A stretch of 40,880 bases of DNA from Terriglobales bacterium (GTDB lineage Bacteria; Acidobacteriota; Terriglobia; Terriglobales; Acidobacteriaceae), in assembly GCA_025934735.1 (NCBI GenBank), contig JAICWP010000032.1, forward strand, positions 1-40,880. The letters are read 5' to 3'. Shown in pieces: positions 1 to 11,140 of the stretch (position 1 is its first letter; each line of letters starts with the position of its first letter). The translations under genes and the position numbers were made by a program. Under the pieces are notes generated by a model, which was not told the DNA's origin, did not search any database, and worked only from the letters and a program-made list of their open reading frames with translations.

Positions 1-88
1 CCCCTAATTTCGTGTGAACCGCATACGCAATGAACCCACAGACGCCAAGCACCGAAATCGCGGCGAAGACCGCAAGACAGCGGTTCAT
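1..88 (-). CDS. Partial CDS, N-terminus of a membrane or secreted protein
   Basis: An open frame on the minus strand starts with ATG at 88 and runs off the window edge. The 29 visible residues begin MNRCLAVFAAISVLGVCGF, a short basic start followed by a hydrophobic helix, so this is a signal anchor or signal peptide. A weak purine-rich stretch (AGAGAG) lies about 9 bases upstream. The protein family cannot be told from this fragment. The 250 bases between this start and the next gene hold nothing I can name. Confidence 0.45.
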   Translation of the reverse strand, partial: MNRCLAVFAAISVLGVCGFIAYAVHTKLG

Positions 89-339
89 ATACGTGCTCTC
101 TTACACCTGTAGAACGAATGACATCACAAAACTTGCTCCTAAAAACCGTTACCGAAGTTACTGTCAGTTGACGTGAACAGGCGTTATCACACTTTACAAA
201 TCCCCGCCCTGCAATGAAGTTTGTGAAGATGCGGCTTGCGTGCGCAAAATTCAGCCGCGCCTGGCGTTCCGTGTCCTGGCCTGGAGGTTCCTGGACCCGG
301 CGCCCTGGCGCGGCTGAAGCCTGCACTCCTGATTCGCTG

Positions 340-1023
340 TTACGTTAGAAAGAACTCGCGCGTTACCTTCAGCCACTCCTGCTCAGGCATATGGCTGGTG
401 AGATCGGTCATGGCTACGCCGCCGTCCTGGGCCAACGCGCCCAGTGCCGACGGCATGAGCCGCTGCAGGCGCGAGCCCGACTCTTCTGTCCACCAGCGAG
501 CCAGGGCTCCACCCAGCAGATTGCGGAAATTGGTCTTGGCATCGGGCGATTGCACTGTGACCACCCAACCCTCGCCGTAGGGATCCCGGATGGCCAATTC
601 CGGATTCTGCAACACGGCTTCGTTGATCTGGGCCACGCTGCCCTCAATGGGCGAAACCATGTCCACGGCGCTGCCGTTGCGGTGCAGGGTCCAGATCTTC
701 TGCCCCTGGCGGATCCACTGCCCGCGCTGCGGCAACGCGATGCGCTCGACCTTGCCGGCCAGCTTGGCGGCGAAGTCATCCAGTCCCACTCGTACCAGGT
801 TTGGGCTCTCATTGAGTGCCCAGGTGTGGCCGGGGTGATAGCGCAGGTTCTCCGGCACCTGGAAACCACCTACCAGGCTAGGCTGCAAGCGCGCGGGCAT
901 AAGGACTTCGCGCTGCGGAGGAGCGACTTCGAGGCTGGGCATGACCAGGACACGCTTGCGACTATAAAAGTGATCCACCAGCAGCAATGCTGCAAAAGTC
1001 AGGATTACGAGTAGGACTGTCAT
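340..1023 (-). CDS. Membrane-anchored GcvH-like (lipoyl-fold) protein lacking the lipoyl lysine
   Basis: 227 residues. Residues 2-18 form one hydrophobic helix (signal anchor). Residues about 60-158 match the glycine cleavage H-protein fold: RYHPGHTWAL, then VRVGLDDFAAKLAG, then the hairpin VDMVSPIEGSVAQIN, then DPYGEGWVVTV. In true GcvH the lipoylated lysine sits seven residues before the Ser of the S-P-x-x-G turn; here that place is Gly117, so lipoylation is not expected. The C-terminal 65 residues (WW, then TDLTSHMPEQEWLKVTREFF) are not part of GcvH. The family match is by eye and fairly sure. The role is unknown; it is probably a structural or binding domain rather than part of glycine cleavage, since no gcvT or gcvP is nearby. 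Confidence 0.75.
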   Translation of the reverse strand: MTVLLVILTFAALLLVDHFYSRKRVLVMPSLEVAPPQREVLMPARLQPSLVGGFQVPENLRYHPGHTWALNESPNLVRVGLDDFAAKLAGKVERIALPQRGQWIRQGQKIWTLHRNGSAVDMVSPIEGSVAQINEAVLQNPELAIRDPYGEGWVVTVQSPDAKTNFRNLLGGALARWWTEESGSRLQRLMPSALGALAQDGGVAMTDLTSHMPEQEWLKVTREFFLT

Positions 1024-1384
1024 TGTGCGCCTCCAGTAGCCAGCGGTGCTATTTACCGCCGCTCGGCACTTCTCATAAAGGCAATCGCAATGCCGAACTG
1101 GGGAGGATGTGCACGGTTGGCTGCACCTTGCTGACGCGGAAGAAGTTGCAGACTGAATGCGATCAGCGTTTCATTTCTGGAGCAGAAAAATGCAACGGCG
1201 ATTTGTTGCGATTCACATCAGAGATAAAGGCAGCATTCAACAAGTTTCCCAGCGCGGATCTGACAAGTGTCACATATAGCGAGGATTACCCGCAGGGAGG
1301 AAGGCTGTTGCGAATCGCCATGGCTGCTGATGCGAAACACAACTGTCTGCGACACGGGAAACTAGAAACTTGCAACTTGAGACT
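1024..1384. other. Intergenic region, no gene seen
   Basis: 361 bases between the GcvH-like gene and the end of the operon upstream of it. It should hold the promoter of the GcvH-like gene. Open frames crossing it on the plus strand are antisense to the neighbours and look non-coding. I see no clear terminator, repeat or RNA. Confidence 0.4.
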
Positions 1385-2047
1385 CTACTGTGCGGCTTTT
1401 CCCTTCACCACAATCCCGATCAGCAGCGGCTCCCCGGTCGCCATTTTCAGCTTACTGGCAAATACCCAATGCTCCTGGCCGTCATTGCTGACGGCAGGCG
1501 CGGTGTCAGAGGCGGGCTGCACCAGGTTCAGCGGCCCAGGATGATTCGTGGCTGTGGCTTTGCGGCTCAGCGCCACCAGTTGCTTGAAATCGAATGTGGC
1601 GGCAGGGTCGGGATCATCAGCCGCCCGCACCAGCAGAGCAAAATCGCGGTTATCGGCCACTCCCAGGTGGTTCCCGTCATTGGGCAGCAGTTCGTAGCGC
1701 AGCGTGTACAGACCCGGCTGCACCTCCTGGCCACGGTAATCGGTGGCCGGCTTGGTAAAGAAGATAACTCCAATCAGCGTAGATTCAGCCAGTTGGGGGA
1801 AAAGAGCGCCTTCTACATCAGATTTGCCGCTGGCCGGCACGCCGGCACGCAGCCAGATTTTGCACCACTCGCTCCCGTCATCGAGCAGAACGCGGTAGCC
1901 GGCTGGCTCCAGCGCCTTTTTCAGTGCATCCGAGGCTGCCGGATCGGTAAGCGGGCCAGTGGATTCCACTTTCCCTGCACCCGCAGCAAACAGCAGCGGC
2001 GGAATCAACAAGATCAGGCCGACAAGCGCGAGGGTACGATGGCGCAA
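1385..2047 (-). CDS. Secreted hypothetical protein
   Basis: 220 residues. A signal peptide is clear: MRHRTLALVGLILLIPPLLF followed by AAGAG, with cleavage near residue 23. The mature part has strand-rich segments such as GYRVLLDDGSEWCKIWLRAG, TLIGVIFFTKPATDYRGQ and QPGLYTLRYELLPNDGNHLG, followed by a stretch on a relative ending EHWVFASKL. The pattern suggests a beta-sandwich envelope protein of a type common in Acidobacteriota; I do not recognise a named family with confidence. It follows the six-cysteine small protein by 12 bases, so it is probably the last gene of the molybdenum hydroxylase operon. A role in that operon is inferred from position only. Confidence 0.75.
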   Translation of the reverse strand: MRHRTLALVGLILLIPPLLFAAGAGKVESTGPLTDPAASDALKKALEPAGYRVLLDDGSEWCKIWLRAGVPASGKSDVEGALFPQLAESTLIGVIFFTKPATDYRGQEVQPGLYTLRYELLPNDGNHLGVADNRDFALLVRAADDPDPAATFDFKQLVALSRKATATNHPGPLNLVQPASDTAPAVSNDGQEHWVFASKLKMATGEPLLIGIVVKGKAAQ

Positions 2048-2059
2048 GAGTTCCTCCCA

Positions 2060-2296
2060 CTAGCCTCGACACTGCCCGCTACCGTGGCACTTGCGCAGAG
2101 GAAACGAGCAGGCGTGCGGCTCGGCAATGCGGCCATCCGGGCCGATGCAGGTCTGGGTGTAAACGCACCAGAAGTTGCCGTCATTGGAGCGCTGCACCGT
2201 GGGATCAGGTTCGGAATCGTAGAACTGCCGCTTCCAGCGCAGCCCCGGGCACAGGCTGGGATTCTCCGTGTTGAACCGCTCCTGCTCGCTGATCAT
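2060..2296 (-). CDS. Small six-cysteine protein of the Mo-hydroxylase operon
   Basis: 78 residues with no signal peptide. It overlaps the end of the FAD-subunit gene by four bases (ATGA type), which supports translational coupling and the chosen start. Six cysteines are at 16, 44, 50, 63, 70 and 76, the last five in the C-terminal half (FWCVYTQTCIGPDG, HACSFPLRKCHGSGQC). The spacing does not fit a standard ferredoxin. It could be a small Fe-S or zinc protein or a chaperone for the complex. I do not recognise the family; its position suggests a function linked to the molybdenum hydroxylase. Confidence 0.7.
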   Translation of the reverse strand: MISEQERFNTENPSLCPGLRWKRQFYDSEPDPTVQRSNDGNFWCVYTQTCIGPDGRIAEPHACSFPLRKCHGSGQCRG

Positions 2297-3294
2297 GCCG
2301 CGCCTCCCTCAGCCTTGCCCTGCGCCGCTTGCAGAATGGCACGCTTCACCGCCACCCGCGCCAGCTGGACTTTGTAGCGGTTACGGCTCAGCGGCTTGGC
2401 CTGGCTGACGGCGGCCTCGCCTGCCGCCTGGGCCGTCTGCTCCGTGACGGTTTTGCCTACCAGCGCCTGCGCCGCTTCCTCAGAGACCCACGGCACCGGC
2501 GCCACGTAGCCCATTACCACCTTCGCCGAGCGCACCGTGTTCCCGTTCATCTGCAGGGCGACGGCAGCCAGCACCAGCGGCCAATCGAACGATTCCTTCT
2601 GCCGCACTTCGTAGTGAGCGTACCTGCCCGCCGCCGGAGGTGGCAGGAAGACGTCCGTCACGATCTCATTGGGCCGCAGGTCGTGCTCGCGTTCGCTTTC
2701 CGTCCTGGGAATGACGAAGAATTTCTCCAGCGCCACTTCGCGGGCACCCTTCGGTCCAGCGATGCGAATGCGCGCGCCATACGCAATCATGGCCGGCACA
2801 ATGCTGGAGGGGCTGACGAACAGCGCCGCGCCATCATTGCCCAGAATGGCGTGATAGCGGTTGTCACCTTCTTCCACCAGCGACTTGCCTTCTGGAGTTT
2901 TAGGCGTGAGGCCAAAGCCGGAGCGGAAATACCAGCAGCGCGGCCGCTGGCAGATATTGCCGCCGAGAGTAGCCATATTGCGGATCTGCTGGCTGGCAGC
3001 CTCCACCACCGCGTCTCCGAACGCGGGATAGTGTTGCCGCACCAACGGGTGGTCGGCCAGTTCTCCCAACGATGTCAGAGCGCCGATCTGCATTCCGCGC
3101 GGCCCAAAGCGCACCCCGTGCAGCTCGCGTATGTCCTTGATGTTGACCACGCGCTTGGGCGCTACCACGTCATCTTTCATCAGGCTGAGCAGGTCAGTGC
3201 CGCCGGCCAGCACCGCGGACTGATCCCAGCTGCCCGCCAGCAACTCCACCGCCTGCTGGCGCGTTGTCGGACTGGTGTATTCGAAAGCTCGCAT
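2293..3294 (-). CDS. Molybdenum hydroxylase FAD-binding subunit (CoxM/XdhB/PaoB-like)
   Basis: 333 residues, the medium subunit that passes electrons from the Fe-S centres to an acceptor through FAD. The PCMH-type FAD motifs are seen: LAGGTDLLSLMKDD near residues 30-43 and ATLGGNICQRPRCWYFR near 108-124. The C-terminal CO dehydrogenase flavoprotein domain runs from about 215 to 325. The CQRPRCWYFR segment resembles the region of E. coli PaoB (YagS) that carries an extra 4Fe-4S cluster, but further cysteines are not seen, so that cluster is probably absent. The gene touches the Mo-subunit gene (shared base at 3294) and overlaps the small cysteine protein by four bases. Confidence 0.93.
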   Translation of the reverse strand: MRAFEYTSPTTRQQAVELLAGSWDQSAVLAGGTDLLSLMKDDVVAPKRVVNIKDIRELHGVRFGPRGMQIGALTSLGELADHPLVRQHYPAFGDAVVEAASQQIRNMATLGGNICQRPRCWYFRSGFGLTPKTPEGKSLVEEGDNRYHAILGNDGAALFVSPSSIVPAMIAYGARIRIAGPKGAREVALEKFFVIPRTESEREHDLRPNEIVTDVFLPPPAAGRYAHYEVRQKESFDWPLVLAAVALQMNGNTVRSAKVVMGYVAPVPWVSEEAAQALVGKTVTEQTAQAAGEAAVSQAKPLSRNRYKVQLARVAVKRAILQAAQGKAEGGAA

Positions 3295-5657
3295 CAGGCA
3301 CCTGCCTTTTGTTGCTGTTCCAACGCCGCCAGCACCCGGTCCGGGGTGAGCGGCAGGAAGGGCACGCGCACGCCGATGGCATTGGCCACCGCGTTGGAAA
3401 TCGCAGCGCCGGGAGAGATGACCGGCGGCTCGCCCAGGCCGATCACGCCCCGGTTTTCATTAAGCGGGTCGGTCATCATGTGCACCATCAGTTCGGGGAT
3501 ATCGCGCAGGCCCGCCAGGCGGTAGAACTCCATGTTGGGATTCAGCATGCGCCCGGTCACTGGATCCAGCACCTTCTCCTCATAGAGCGCGTAGCTGATG
3601 CCCATGATGAGCGCGCCGTAGCACTGGCTCTCCGCCGTCTTCAGGTTGATGACCAGGCCGCAGTCCTGAACCGCCACCATCTTGTTCACTTTGACGATGC
3701 CGGTTTCTGTGTCCACGGAAACGTCTGCCATGCCCACGCCGCCGACGCCGCTGTTGATCAGGTTGCCGGGCCCGGGATTCTTGCCGGTCACGCTAAGCGG
3801 CATGGCGCCCAGCTTGGCGCAGGCTTGCTTCCAGCTCAAGCTGCGGCTGGGCTCGCTTTTCACCCGCACCGTGCCGTCCCTGGCTTCCAGGTCCGCCGGC
3901 TGAGCCTTGAGCGCCGGCGCCACCTTGGCAAACAACTGGTCGAGAGCCATGAGAGCGGCGCGGCGAGTGGACGAACTGACGCCGCCGATGGTGGTACTGC
4001 CGCCGGAGCCGCCGTCGGGCGGGTACATGGTGTCGCCGATGTTCAGGGTGATGGCGTTCATCGGGATTCCCAGTGAGTCTGCGGCCACGATCAGGATGGC
4101 GGTCCGCGTGCCCGTGCCCAGGTCCTGCGAGCCCATCTTGATGTCCACTGAGCCATCGGGATGGATGCTCAGGAGGCAGTTGCTGGCATGTCCGCGCCCG
4201 CCCCAGGTGTGCATGGAAAGTCCCACGCCCCGCTTAATCGGACCCTCGCTCTTATCGCCGCGCGGGTGCCACTTCTGCTTCCAACCCATCAGTTCGGCGG
4301 CGAGCGGCAGCTCCTCCTTGTAGATGGGAGCGCGCGGGCCGGTCATGTCCAGGTTCTTGGCGAAGAATTCCACCGGGTCCATGTTGAGCTTGTGGGCCAG
4401 GTCGTCAAGCGCGCACATGGTAATGACCGCGGCCTGCGGGTGATTAGGAGCACGCCAGGCGCGCGCCGGCCCCTGATTGGTACGCACCGCCGTGTGCTGC
4501 TTTCGCTGGTTGGGTATTTCGAAAACGTAGGGCAGCGGCGGCGAACCCGCGCCCGCCGGCCCGCCTGTGCCCCAGGAGTCCGACTGCCAAGCCACCAGCG
4601 TGCCGTCGCCCTTGGCGGCCACTTTCACCCGGGCGTAGGCGGAGGGCCGCGCGCCTGCGGTCATCAACTCGGAATCGCGCTCCAGCATGTACTTCACCGG
4701 CTTGCCCCCGGCGCTCTTAGAAAGTTGTGCCGTGGCAATGCCCCAGCGGTCGGGCGAAAACTTGCTGCCGAAGCCGCCGCCGATGTGATCCTGGTGAGCG
4801 CGCACATTGCCCGCGGGAATCTTGAGCGCTTGCGCGTACTGATCGGGAAGACCGGAGACGCCCTGCGTGGAGCAATGCACCAACAGGTGATCGGAGCTGG
4901 GCCATTCTGCCGCCGAACCATGGGTTTCCAGGCAACAGTGGGTGATGACGGGCGCGCCGTACACTCCCTCCGACGTGACCTCGGCAGAGGCGAAGCCCTT
5001 ATCCGGATCACCCTGCGTTTGTGCCGCCATCTTCTGATAAGGCGAGCGCGGCTGGCTGGCCGCTTCGGGATGGTAAGCAGCGGCTTTGAGCGCGTTAATC
5101 ACAGCGTCGGAAACGCCATAGCCTTTCAGTTCCTTGGTCATGTCATCCGTGACCTGGAAGGTCACGCCGCGTTTCTGCAAGTCGCTGATGACTTGCGCGT
5201 CGGGCACCTGGTTGCCGAGAGCATTCTCCAGGTCATCTTCGGTCATCGGTCCGGCGGGACCCTCGCCTGCGCCGGCCGGAGGTTCCGCATCCGAAACGTT
5301 GTGCGGCAGGACTTCGTATTTCACCTGGATGGCGCGAATGGCATCTTCGGCCGTAGGTTCGTCCACGGCGGCGACAGCCACAATGTCGTCCCCCTGCCAG
5401 AGGACCTCGGTGCCCGGCTTCTGCACGATCTGCACCGCTTTGATGCCCGCCATTTTTTCTGCCGCGCTGGTATCAATGCTGGTGACGCGGGCGTGAGCAT
5501 GGGGACAGCGCAACACCTTGCCGAAGAGCAGGCCTTTGGGGTTGTAGTCGTAGCTGTACTTGGCGTGCCCGGAAACCTTCACCGCGCCGTCTACGCGCGA
5601 GATGCGCTTGCCAATCAGCGTGCGTTCCGCCGGCGCCGGCCATTTGTATTCCGCCAT
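3294..5657 (-). CDS. Molybdenum hydroxylase large (molybdopterin-binding) subunit with an inserted helical domain
   Basis: 787 residues; the catalytic subunit of a xanthine dehydrogenase/aldehyde oxidase-type enzyme. The a/b hammerhead domain is at about 14-118. Cofactor motifs include HIGGGFGSKF, NQGPARAWRAPNHPQ, MGSQDLGTGTRT and GSGGSTTIGG. The conserved catalytic glutamate is in GLGEPP (Glu743). Between the hammerhead and the Mo-binding part there is an insert of about 90 residues (about 125-218) not usual in the family. It contains ISDLQKRGVTFQVTDDMTKE and then LKGYGVSDAVINALKAAA, which resembles a short helical module seen in other Acidobacteriota proteins. Substrate unknown; purines or aldehydes are both possible. 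The 2Fe-2S gene lies 4 bases upstream. Confidence 0.93.
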   Translation of the reverse strand: MAEYKWPAPAERTLIGKRISRVDGAVKVSGHAKYSYDYNPKGLLFGKVLRCPHAHARVTSIDTSAAEKMAGIKAVQIVQKPGTEVLWQGDDIVAVAAVDEPTAEDAIRAIQVKYEVLPHNVSDAEPPAGAGEGPAGPMTEDDLENALGNQVPDAQVISDLQKRGVTFQVTDDMTKELKGYGVSDAVINALKAAAYHPEAASQPRSPYQKMAAQTQGDPDKGFASAEVTSEGVYGAPVITHCCLETHGSAAEWPSSDHLLVHCSTQGVSGLPDQYAQALKIPAGNVRAHQDHIGGGFGSKFSPDRWGIATAQLSKSAGGKPVKYMLERDSELMTAGARPSAYARVKVAAKGDGTLVAWQSDSWGTGGPAGAGSPPLPYVFEIPNQRKQHTAVRTNQGPARAWRAPNHPQAAVITMCALDDLAHKLNMDPVEFFAKNLDMTGPRAPIYKEELPLAAELMGWKQKWHPRGDKSEGPIKRGVGLSMHTWGGRGHASNCLLSIHPDGSVDIKMGSQDLGTGTRTAILIVAADSLGIPMNAITLNIGDTMYPPDGGSGGSTTIGGVSSSTRRAALMALDQLFAKVAPALKAQPADLEARDGTVRVKSEPSRSLSWKQACAKLGAMPLSVTGKNPGPGNLINSGVGGVGMADVSVDTETGIVKVNKMVAVQDCGLVINLKTAESQCYGALIMGISYALYEEKVLDPVTGRMLNPNMEFYRLAGLRDIPELMVHMMTDPLNENRGVIGLGEPPVISPGAAISNAVANAIGVRVPFLPLTPDRVLAALEQQQKAGA

Positions 5658-5661
5658 GAGC

Positions 5662-6273
5662 TTACGCTCCCTTCGTGCCGGACATCTGCGCGATCACTTC
5701 GCGGATGCCCTTGTAGGTGCCGCAGCGGCACAGGTTGCCGTTCAGGTGGTAGCGGATCTGCTCCTCGGTGGCGTGCGGGTGCTGGTCGAGAAATGACTTG
5801 CAGGCCATCACAAATCCCGGCGTGCAGAAGCCGCATTGCTGCGCATCGTGCTGCACAAAAGCCGCCTGAATCGGGTGCAGCTTGCCGCCCTGGGAGAGCG
5901 ACTCGATGGTAGTGATGGGCTGGTGCTGGGCTTCGATGGCCAGCACGGTGCAGGCGTACACCGGCTTGTTGTTCAGCAGCACCGTGCAGGCGCCGCACTC
6001 GGCGCGGTCGCACACCCGCTTGGAGCCGGTGAGATCGAACTGGTCGCGCAGGGCGTCCAGCAACGTGACCCGCGGCTCCAATTGAGCGCTGTACCTTTTG
6101 CCGTTAATGGTGAAGCTCATCGGCGCTTTGCCGGGACCGTAGACGGGCACTTTTTCGCCCGCCGCTTCCACCATCTGCGGCGCGACCAGCGGCACCGCCG
6201 CGGCAATGCCGGAAATTTTCAGGAATTCTCTTCGCGAAACCCCGGAGGAAGTTTTCTCGTCATCATCAGCCAT
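5662..6273 (-). CDS. Molybdenum hydroxylase 2Fe-2S subunit with Tat signal (CoxS/PaoA-like)
   Basis: 203 residues, first gene of the operon. The N-terminus carries a twin-arginine signal, SRREFLKISGIAAAVPLVAP (residues 13-32). The plant-type ferredoxin domain follows, with CDRAECGACTVLLNNKPVYAC for the first 2Fe-2S cluster (quoted in two parts: CDRAECGACTV and PVYAC). The second cluster is in CGFCTPGF and NGNLCRCGTY. Neither the Mo nor the FAD subunit has its own signal, so the assembled complex is probably carried across the membrane with this subunit, as known for PaoABC. This places the enzyme in the periplasm. Confidence 0.93.
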   Translation of the reverse strand: MADDDEKTSSGVSRREFLKISGIAAAVPLVAPQMVEAAGEKVPVYGPGKAPMSFTINGKRYSAQLEPRVTLLDALRDQFDLTGSKRVCDRAECGACTVLLNNKPVYACTVLAIEAQHQPITTIESLSQGGKLHPIQAAFVQHDAQQCGFCTPGFVMACKSFLDQHPHATEEQIRYHLNGNLCRCGTYKGIREVIAQMSGTKGA

Positions 6274-6719
6274 TACTGGCCTCCGCTAACGTATGCAACC
6301 AGCGGCTTGGGGCCGCCTGGGATGAAGGGTTGTGATTGGTTGCGGAACGTTGACAATTAGGCGGCGCGCGCCGCCTGGATTCCCGTGGGCAGAGCAGTAT
6401 ACAACTCCGCGCTGCTTCTTGTCCGGCAGCTACCTTCCCGAACACCTTCTTCGCCGGCGAAACACGCGGATCAGCTCAGAAAGGCCCGGCATCATCCTAG
6501 CGGCCTGCAGGCCCGAGGGATCTCGGGTGTAGTGCGCCAACTTCAACGCGAAAAATATAGCTTCTTCGGTCGGCTCACCTCCTAAGGCGCCGTTCGCGCT
6601 CACTCAGGAAGACGCCTCATACGATTGGCATAATGCATTTACAAACCCCAGCCCGCCCTTCCCTTTCGCCTCTCTTTGGCGGAAAATAGATAGAACACCT
6701 CAGGGGTGAGGAGTAGCCC
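6274..6719. other. Intergenic region between divergent genes, no gene seen
   Basis: 446 bases between the divergently read Mo-hydroxylase operon and the DUF1326 gene, so it should hold both promoters. Two short overlapping plus-strand frames (6332-6532 and 6385-6585) are rich in Arg and Pro with no family-like features and no good ribosome site; I treat them as chance. A GAGGAG ribosome site for the next gene is at about 6707-6712. Confidence 0.4.
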
Positions 6720-7394
6720 ATGAAATCTCGTCTATTTGCAATGCTTGCAATTTCCATGCTGGTGCTGGCGGGCAGCGCCGTGGCCGCCGACCAGATCAGC
6801 GGCGATTACATTGAAACCCGCAGCGCCGATGTTTGGACCGGGCCCTGCTTCGCCAACGGCGAAGTCGGCCTGAACGGCCAGGAAGCTATCCTGGCATGGC
6901 ACGTGCAGCGCGGCGCCTGGAACAATGTCAGCCTGGCTGGCCACAGCGTCGTGGCGGTGGTGCGCGCCAACGCTACCCTGGGCGATCCCTATGCCGATCC
7001 CTATCCCGCCAAGGCCATCCTGATTGTGGATGATGCAGCCACTCCGCAGCAGCAGGCCGCGCTCAGCGCCTTTGCCCGTCACATGGGCGGCAAGCTGCTG
7101 GCCAATGTGGAACGCGTGGTCGCCGCGCCGGTGGACTTCGCGGTATTGCGCGACCATGAGCACCACGGCGCCGCCTTCTTGCGCGCCGGCAGCTTTGTGA
7201 CCGTGCAGACCCGCGGCCTCAATGACAAGGATCATTTCTGCGGAAATGAGCACACCTATTACCCGCCGCTCACCGAAACCGCGCATGCTATGCCGGTGGT
7301 GGCCATGACGGACAGGTACCAGGGCGGCGACCTGGGCGAGTCCTGGGAACTCCACGACAAGCGCAGCGCCTTCGTCGGCACCTTCGCCCGCTAA
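6720..7394 (+). CDS. Secreted DUF1326-like protein
   Basis: 224 residues. The signal peptide MKSRLFAMLAISMLVLAGSA is cleaved near VAA (residues 21-23). The mature protein starts SGDYIETRSADVWTGPCFAN, which fits the DUF1326 family, where the N-terminus carries a strand and a conserved Cys. Later segments include LIVDDAATPQQQAALSAFAR and, near the end, KDHFCGNEHTYYPPL. The function of DUF1326 is unknown. The start is supported by GAGGAG about 8 bases upstream. It appears to be a single-gene unit: a hairpin terminator follows at 7415. Confidence 0.8.
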   Translation: MKSRLFAMLAISMLVLAGSAVAADQISGDYIETRSADVWTGPCFANGEVGLNGQEAILAWHVQRGAWNNVSLAGHSVVAVVRANATLGDPYADPYPAKAILIVDDAATPQQQAALSAFARHMGGKLLANVERVVAAPVDFAVLRDHEHHGAAFLRAGSFVTVQTRGLNDKDHFCGNEHTYYPPLTETAHAMPVVAMTDRYQGGDLGESWELHDKRSAFVGTFAR

Positions 7395-7414
7395 ACCTCC
7401 TTACCAATGCGCAG

Positions 7415-7452
7415 GCGCGGAACTCCCCCAAGCTCCGCGCTTTACCTTTTCC
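7415..7452 (+). terminator. Probable intrinsic terminator after the DUF1326 gene
   Basis: GCGCGGA (7415-7421) can pair with TCCGCGC (7434-7440) around a 12-base loop, followed by the broken T-tract TTTACCTTTT. It starts 20 bases after the stop codon. The stem is short and the T-tract is interrupted, so confidence is moderate. Confidence 0.5.
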
Positions 7453-7580
7453 GTAACTCTCCAGAGCAAGATCAAGTTCCCCAGGGATGAACGTACGAGC
7501 AACCCATTGAACATTCACAAAAGGGCCGCTGTCTCCTGAGTCCTGCCTTCTGGTTTTCTCATCTTGTAAACTAAGGACTT

Positions 7581-10079
<2,499 letters not shown>

Positions 10080-10120
10080 TTCTCAGTTTCTAGGTGCTCA
10101 GGTCTCCGCAGTAAAAAACC

Positions 10121-11062
10121 ATGCGCGACACTCCTAAGAACGCCACTTACCTCTACCTGCTGCTGACGCTGGCATTCAGCGCGGTGTTTTGGGCACTGAT
10201 CATCTGGTCGGGCCACCTGGATATGGGCTTCGGCCTGATGGTGGTGGGGCTGATGTGGTGTCCGGCGCTGGCAGCGGTTGTGAGCTGCCGATTGTTGGGA
10301 CGAAGCGTACGCTCCATGGCCTGGCGCTGGCCGAACAATAAATACATGGTTGCGGCCTATTTTGTGCCGCTCGCCTATGCCGCCATCGCTTATAGCGCGG
10401 TGTGGGGCTCGCGGCTGGGCGGCTGGAATGCTGGGTTCGTCAGCCTGGTGGCCCAGCGTTTCGGGCTGCGGGGCATGCCCGCCTGGGGCTCGCTCGCGCT
10501 GTACATTTTCTTTCTCGCCACTGCTGGCATGATTCCCAGCCTTGCGCACGCGCTGGGCGAAGAGATTGGCTGGCGTGGCTTCCTGGTTCCCGAGCTGGCC
10601 AGGCAGATGTCATTTACAAAATTGAGTTTGCTGAGCGGGGTAATCTGGGCGGCCTGGCACAGTCCGCTGCTGCTATTCGCCGACTATAACTCCGGGACAA
10701 ACCGGTGGTACGCGCTGGGCTGCTTTAGCGTAATGGTGGTTTCCATCAGCTTCGTGTTTGCCTGGATGAGGCTGAAGTCGGGCAGCTTGTGGCCGGCGGC
10801 GCTGCTCCATGCGAGCCATAATCTCTTTGTGCAGGGCATCTTCGATAACTTGATGCGCAATACCGGCCGCACCCCGTGGTTCACCACGGAATTCGGGGCC
10901 GCCCTGGCTCTGACGTGCGCAGCCTTCGCCGCATATTTTTGGACGCGCCGCCGCGAACTCCCGGCGGTTGGCGAAAACGCCTCAGCCCACGCGGCCGTCG
11001 TCGCTAGCGGCTCGAGCCCGGCGGCGGCCACAAACAGCCGGGCGGGCCTGCTCGGCATCTGA
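10121..11062 (+). CDS. CPBP-family intramembrane metalloprotease
   Basis: 313 residues, seven or eight predicted membrane helices. The CPBP (CAAX protease and bacteriocin-processing) motifs are present: GEEIGWRGFLVPEL (motif 1, EExxxR), WAAWHSPLLLF (motif 2, with the metal-binding His) and LLHASHNLF (motif 3). Members cleave peptides within the membrane; roles range from prenyl-protein processing to self-immunity against bacteriocins. The last 40 residues are Ala-rich and probably disordered. No SD-like site stands out before the ATG. It lies about 40 bases after sucA but is probably unrelated to it. Confidence 0.88.
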   Translation: MRDTPKNATYLYLLLTLAFSAVFWALIIWSGHLDMGFGLMVVGLMWCPALAAVVSCRLLGRSVRSMAWRWPNNKYMVAAYFVPLAYAAIAYSAVWGSRLGGWNAGFVSLVAQRFGLRGMPAWGSLALYIFFLATAGMIPSLAHALGEEIGWRGFLVPELARQMSFTKLSLLSGVIWAAWHSPLLLFADYNSGTNRWYALGCFSVMVVSISFVFAWMRLKSGSLWPAALLHASHNLFVQGIFDNLMRNTGRTPWFTTEFGAALALTCAAFAAYFWTRRRELPAVGENASAHAAVVASGSSPAAATNSRAGLLGI

Positions 11063-11140
11063 ATTCGGGGTACTCAGAATAGCCCATCTGGGGTGATAGA
11101 CTCTTTTGCGAATTTGCGTATTACCCCTCGAGGAGAAAGC

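Noticed and set aside
6575-6583. Strong SD-like sequence on the minus strand (AGGAGGTGA)
   Set aside because: No start codon with a plausible open frame follows at the right distance.
6332-6585. Two overlapping 66-residue plus frames
   Set aside because: Composition is Arg/Pro/Ser-rich and chance-like, with no SD and no family features; they lie in a divergent promoter region.
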